7,986 nt of DNA from Bifidobacteriaceae bacterium (lineage in GTDB: Bacteria; Actinomycetota; Actinomycetes; Actinomycetales; WQXJ01): contig JAITJY010000139.1 of NCBI GenBank assembly GCA_031278675.1, forward strand, positions 1 through 7,986, read 5' to 3'. The first letter of the stretch is position 1, and each line of letters opens with the position of its first letter. A model generated the notes under the pieces. The model did not search any database. It was not told where the DNA came from and worked only from the letters and a program-made list of their open reading frames with translations. The position numbers were made by a program, and so were the translations under genes. Shown piece by piece: positions 6,121 through 7,986 of the stretch.

Positions 6121-6434
6121 GAGAGCGAAGCTCTCACCAGCGGAAACGCGGAAGGCAAGCGCAGGCTTGGCCTGGGAATCCGGCTTATTAGCCGGGTTGC
6201 TAGGCCGGCGGACAGGCTCTGCGAGCCGCAAGTGGGCTGCCCTGGCCTGCTTGCGGCTCGCAGGCTGCCAGCTTGCGGGCCCGCTTTGGGCCGGTGGTGG
6301 GCGCAGTCCACGCTTGCCGGCCCGCTTTGGTCTTGCGGCTCAAAGGTTGCCGAAGGAACTGGCGTGGCGCCTGGAGGGAGTCGGCCCGGGAGATCCGGCC
6401 CACTGCAGGCCCACCCCAGTTCCTTCGGCCACCT
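6121..6434. repeat. Cluster of inverted repeats between reductase and cytochrome genes
   Basis: The 433-bp spacer holds no credible gene but four further stem-loops. They are GAGAGC-GAA-GCTCTC (6121-6135); CCGGCT-TATT-AGCCGG (6180-6195, extendable to 9 bp with one G-T pair); CTGCGAGCCGCAAG (6219-6232) with its exact complement at 6250-6263, extendable inward by G-T and G-C pairs; and a 19-bp stem with one mismatch between 6344-6362 and 6416-6434, which includes CCGAAGGAACTGG. A 19-bp direct repeat with one mismatch (6271-6289, 6312-6330; GGCCCGCTTTGG core) lies between the last two. It may be a structured RNA leader, an mRNA-processing region, or remains of a small palindromic element. Confidence 0.7.
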
Positions 6435-6512
6435 CCCAGACCTGAAGGAAGTATGCCGGTGGGGCTGTTGACGCAGCCTCACCTAAATTGTGTGAAGGAA
6501 CAGTGATAATCA

Positions 6513-7184
6513 ATGGATAGCACCGCATCTACCACAGGTGCCGGAGACCTCGCAGGCAAAGCGCCTTCCAGGCGCCAGCCCCGCACCACCATCATTGGAT
6601 GGGCGGTGGCGCTAATAGCCCTCAGTGCGGCCAACCTGGGCTGCGCACCGCACGGCGTCGGGTCAGGCACTGCGGCGGAGACCACGCATGAGCCGGCGGC
6701 AGACGCCAGGCCGATCAACTGGAGCATGGAAAGCGACTGCGCGGCCTGCCACAAGACGGAGGCCGACGAGACCGACGCGGCCAGCCATCCGCAGGCAGCG
6801 GCGCATGTGGACACCCCCTGCGTTGGGTGCCACACCAACATAGCGGTCCTGACCACGACTCATGATGGAGTGTTCGTCACCGACACGCCCGCCACGAAGA
6901 TGACCCAGTTGACCGTGGATCAACAGATGTGCATCGGCTGTCACGGAACCCTTGAGGATGTCGCCACGCGCACCGAGGACAGCGAGGCGCTCAAAGATGA
7001 CCAGGGTCTGGTTGTCAACCCGCACCTGCGCCCCGAGGGCGCCAGGCACCTCGAGAACCCGGCCGTGTGTACCGATTGCCACAACAACCATTCGACGGAA
7101 CTCGCGCGGGACGCCAAGAAATACTGCGCGCAATGCCATCACCGCGGCGTCTGGCAATGCGGTACCTGCCACGAGAAGCGGTAG
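6513..7184 (+). CDS. Exported hexaheme c-type cytochrome
   Basis: The 223-residue product has six CxxCH heme c sites: CAACH (76-80), CVGCH (103-107), CIGCH (140-144), CTDCH (186-190), CAQCH (205-209) and CGTCH (216-220). Additional histidines (92, 98, 117, 171, 179, 193, 210) could be distal heme ligands. A basic N-terminus and one hydrophobic segment (27-43) indicate Sec export; C44 after NLG could be lipidated but is not a standard lipobox, so an uncleaved anchor is also possible. It would act outside the membrane, passing electrons from the quinol pool to the flavoprotein encoded at 4364-6079. Eggerthella Cgr1/Cgr2 is a comparable cytochrome/flavoprotein pair. ATG 6513 is preceded by a weak GAAGGAA about 12 nt away, so translation may be poor or controlled. 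It lacks NapC-type multiple membrane anchors. Confidence 0.9.
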   Translation: MDSTASTTGAGDLAGKAPSRRQPRTTIIGWAVALIALSAANLGCAPHGVGSGTAAETTHEPAADARPINWSMESDCAACHKTEADETDAASHPQAAAHVDTPCVGCHTNIAVLTTTHDGVFVTDTPATKMTQLTVDQQMCIGCHGTLEDVATRTEDSEALKDDQGLVVNPHLRPEGARHLENPAVCTDCHNNHSTELARDAKKYCAQCHHRGVWQCGTCHEKR

Positions 7185-7211
7185 CCGATTCGACACGGCA
7201 GCGCCCAAGTC

Positions 7212-7285
7212 GCGCGCGGGGTTCCCGGGGGCGATCTGGTATCAGGGGCAGGTTCAACGGGGCCGTTACCCCGGGCCCCGCGCGC
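7212..7285 (+). terminator. Long GC-rich stem-loop after the cytochrome gene
   Basis: GCGCGCGGGG (7212-7221) and CCCGGGG (7224-7230) pair with CCCCGGG (7269-7275) and CCCCGCGCGC (7276-7285). This makes a 17-bp all-GC stem with a 2-nt TT bulge and a loop of about 38 nt. It begins 28 nt after the stop. Lacking a T-run, it could be a U-less terminator or an RNA-stabilising 3' structure. Confidence 0.45.
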
Positions 7286-7364
7286 TTGACCGGCCGGGGG
7301 TGGCAGGGCTCTTGGCAGAGTCCGCTGGTTGGGGTTGCGGGGTGTTGCTGCGTCGGCTGTGTGG

Positions 7365-7390
7365 CGGCTCCGGTGGTCGCACCGGAGCCG
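7365..7390. terminator. Perfect 11-bp hairpin with four-base loop
   Basis: CGGCTCCGGTG (7365-7375), loop GTCG, CACCGGAGCCG (7380-7390). The stem is perfect and GC-rich, with no T-run on either side. It may be a second transcription stop after the cytochrome gene or a stop for transcripts entering from the right. Confidence 0.4.
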
Positions 7391-7471
7391 GTGACTCGCG
7401 ACTCGTGTTCAGCGGGGACCAGGGCGTGTGAGGACAAGACCCGGAATGAAATCTGCCCCTGGGCGCTGACC

Positions 7472-7524
7472 AGGAGATAGATTGAAACACTCGCCACCGG
7501 AAAGGAGATAAATTGAAACACTCG
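7472..7524 (+). repeat. 22-bp element, first direct pair
   Basis: Two copies of a 22-bp element with core ATAAATTGAAACACTC lie at 7472-7493 (one A-to-G change) and 7503-7524, 31 bp apart. The 9-nt gap is CCACCGGAA. The whole pair, gap included, recurs at 7847-7899. The core is AT-rich and stands out from the surrounding GC-rich DNA. Confidence 0.9.
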
Positions 7525-7752
7525 ACGGGGTTGGGGCCGCGAAGGGCCCGCTGAGCGTGTCAACGCACCGGCTCAGGGCCGCGATGGGCTCGTCGAGCGT
7601 GTCAACGCATCGGCTCAGGGCCGCGAAGGGCCCGTCGAGCGTACCAACTCGTCGGCTTGAGGCCGCGATGGGCTCGCCGAGCGTGTCAACTCGTCGGTTT
7701 GGGGCCGCGAAGGGCCCGTCGCGCGTGTCAACGCATCGGCTCAGGGCCGCGA
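7525..7752. repeat. 42-bp tandem repeat array, about 5.4 units
   Basis: Units begin at 7553, 7595, 7637, 7679 and 7721 with a strict 42-bp period, after a partial unit at 7525-7552. Two variants alternate: GCGATGGGCTCG and GCGAAGGGCCCG, so the true unit may be an 84-bp dimer. The period is a multiple of three and a frame from GTG 7557 reads 14-residue repeats (SVSTHRLRAAKGPS), but there is no ribosome site and I do not call it a gene. The array is bounded by the first and the inverted pairs of the 22-bp element. Confidence 0.92.
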
Positions 7753-7801
7753 GTGTTTCAATTTATCTCCTGAGTTTCGTCGAGTGTTTCAATTTATCTC
7801 C
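7750..7801 (-). repeat. 22-bp element, inverted pair
   Basis: Two reverse-complement copies (core GAGTGTTTCAATTTATCT) lie at 7750-7771 and 7781-7801, again 31 bp apart, but the 9-nt gap differs from that of the direct pairs. With the pair at 7472-7524 it forms an inverted repeat of about 53 bp enclosing the 42-bp array. Confidence 0.9.
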
Positions 7802-7846
7802 GCCCCGCAGCATCACCGCAGGTCAGAGCACTGGCCTTGGTTGGGC

Positions 7847-7899
7847 AGGAGATAAATTGAAACACTCGCCACCGGAAAGGAGATAAATTGAAACACTCG
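7847..7899 (+). repeat. 22-bp element, second direct pair
   Basis: Copies at 7847-7868 and 7878-7899, 31 bp apart, with the same 9-nt gap (CCACCGGAA) and the same following ACG as the pair at 7472-7524. Only one base differs between the two pairs. The 45 bp between this pair and the inverted pair shows no gene. Confidence 0.9.
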
Positions 7900-7925
7900 A
7901 CGCGGCAGACAGCACCGGGCGCGGG

Positions 7926-7946
7926 CCGACTTTGCTCAAAGCCCTG
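7926..7946. repeat. Second copy of the 21-bp segment at 3999-4019
   Basis: Same orientation as the copy in the reductase/LuxR intergenic region, 19 of 21 positions identical. It lies just beyond the last 22-bp element, near the window edge, so what it precedes cannot be seen. Confidence 0.5.
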
Positions 7947-7986
7947 GCGCGGGGCCGCCACCTGCACAAACACAAGCCCGGTCAGA

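Larger units (their letters stand above)
7185..7471. other. Gene-free stretch downstream of the cytochrome
   Basis: No credible coding frame is seen. The overlapping ORFs lack ribosome sites and recognisable sequence. The stretch holds two strong hairpins, described separately, that may end the cytochrome transcript. Confidence 0.55.

Noticed and set aside
6107..6506. Small ORFs in the reductase-cytochrome spacer
   Set aside because: Several frames on both strands are open at once, composition follows the inverted repeats, and no start has a ribosome site.
6531..6590. Twin-arginine signal in the cytochrome (SRRQPRT)
   Set aside because: The residues after RR do not match the xFLK pattern; multiheme cytochromes are exported unfolded by Sec.
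7557..7886. ORF encoding 14-residue repeats (SVSTHRLRAAKGPS)
   Set aside because: It starts with GTG without a ribosome site, runs through the minisatellite and the 22-bp elements, and is open only because the period is a multiple of three.
7472..7899. Possible CRISPR array (element contains ATTGAAAC, common at the 3' end of CRISPR repeats)
   Set aside because: Gaps are only 9 nt, copies occur in both orientations, two pairs share the same gap sequence, and no cas gene is visible.

Overview
The window is GC-rich bacterial DNA. It most resembles an anaerobic actinobacterium of the class Coriobacteriia (Eggerthella/Adlercreutzia/Slackia-like). This is inferred from the gene combination: a 12-TM membrane protein ending in a LuxR helix-turn-helix, divergent from a Tat-exported flavoprotein of the fumarate-reductase (FrdA-like) superfamily, followed by a small exported multiheme cytochrome c. 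That trio is the usual layout of the many paralogous respiratory reductase loci in that family. No rRNA, tRNA, CRISPR array or transposase gene was found.

Layout. 1-241: three tandem 54-bp hairpin repeats, then a short 9-bp repeat. 242-853 (+): a divergent ribulose-phosphate 3-epimerase-like protein. 854-1541: mostly gene-poor, with a 36-bp minisatellite inside a doubtful proline-rich minus-strand ORF. 1542-2141 (-): a cyclophilin-fold protein that has lost the usual catalytic residues. 2144-3799 (-): the membrane LuxR regulator, only 2 nt upstream of the cyclophilin gene. 3800-4363: a divergent regulatory region with a very strong G-quadruplex tract on the LuxR coding strand, phased TCGGA half-sites and a leader hairpin. 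4364-6079 (+): the Tat flavoprotein reductase. 6080-6512: a spacer rich in inverted repeats. 6513-7184 (+): a hexaheme cytochrome c. 7185-7986: no credible gene, but two strong hairpins, a 42-bp tandem array and three pairs of a 22-bp element in mixed orientation.

How the parts may work together (inference): the cytochrome would relay electrons from the membrane quinol pool to the FAD of the exported reductase, which would reduce an organic electron acceptor outside the membrane. The membrane LuxR protein, encoded divergently, is the natural candidate for sensing that acceptor and controlling the reductase and cytochrome genes. The active-site environment of the flavoprotein lacks several fumarate-binding residues, so the acceptor is probably not fumarate and is unknown. 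The epimerase-like gene appears unrelated to this locus.

The most notable observations are the reductase of unknown substrate with its cytochrome, the catalytically altered cyclophilin coupled to the regulator, the seven-run G-quadruplex in the probable LuxR 5' leader, and the unusual inverted-element/minisatellite structure at the right end.
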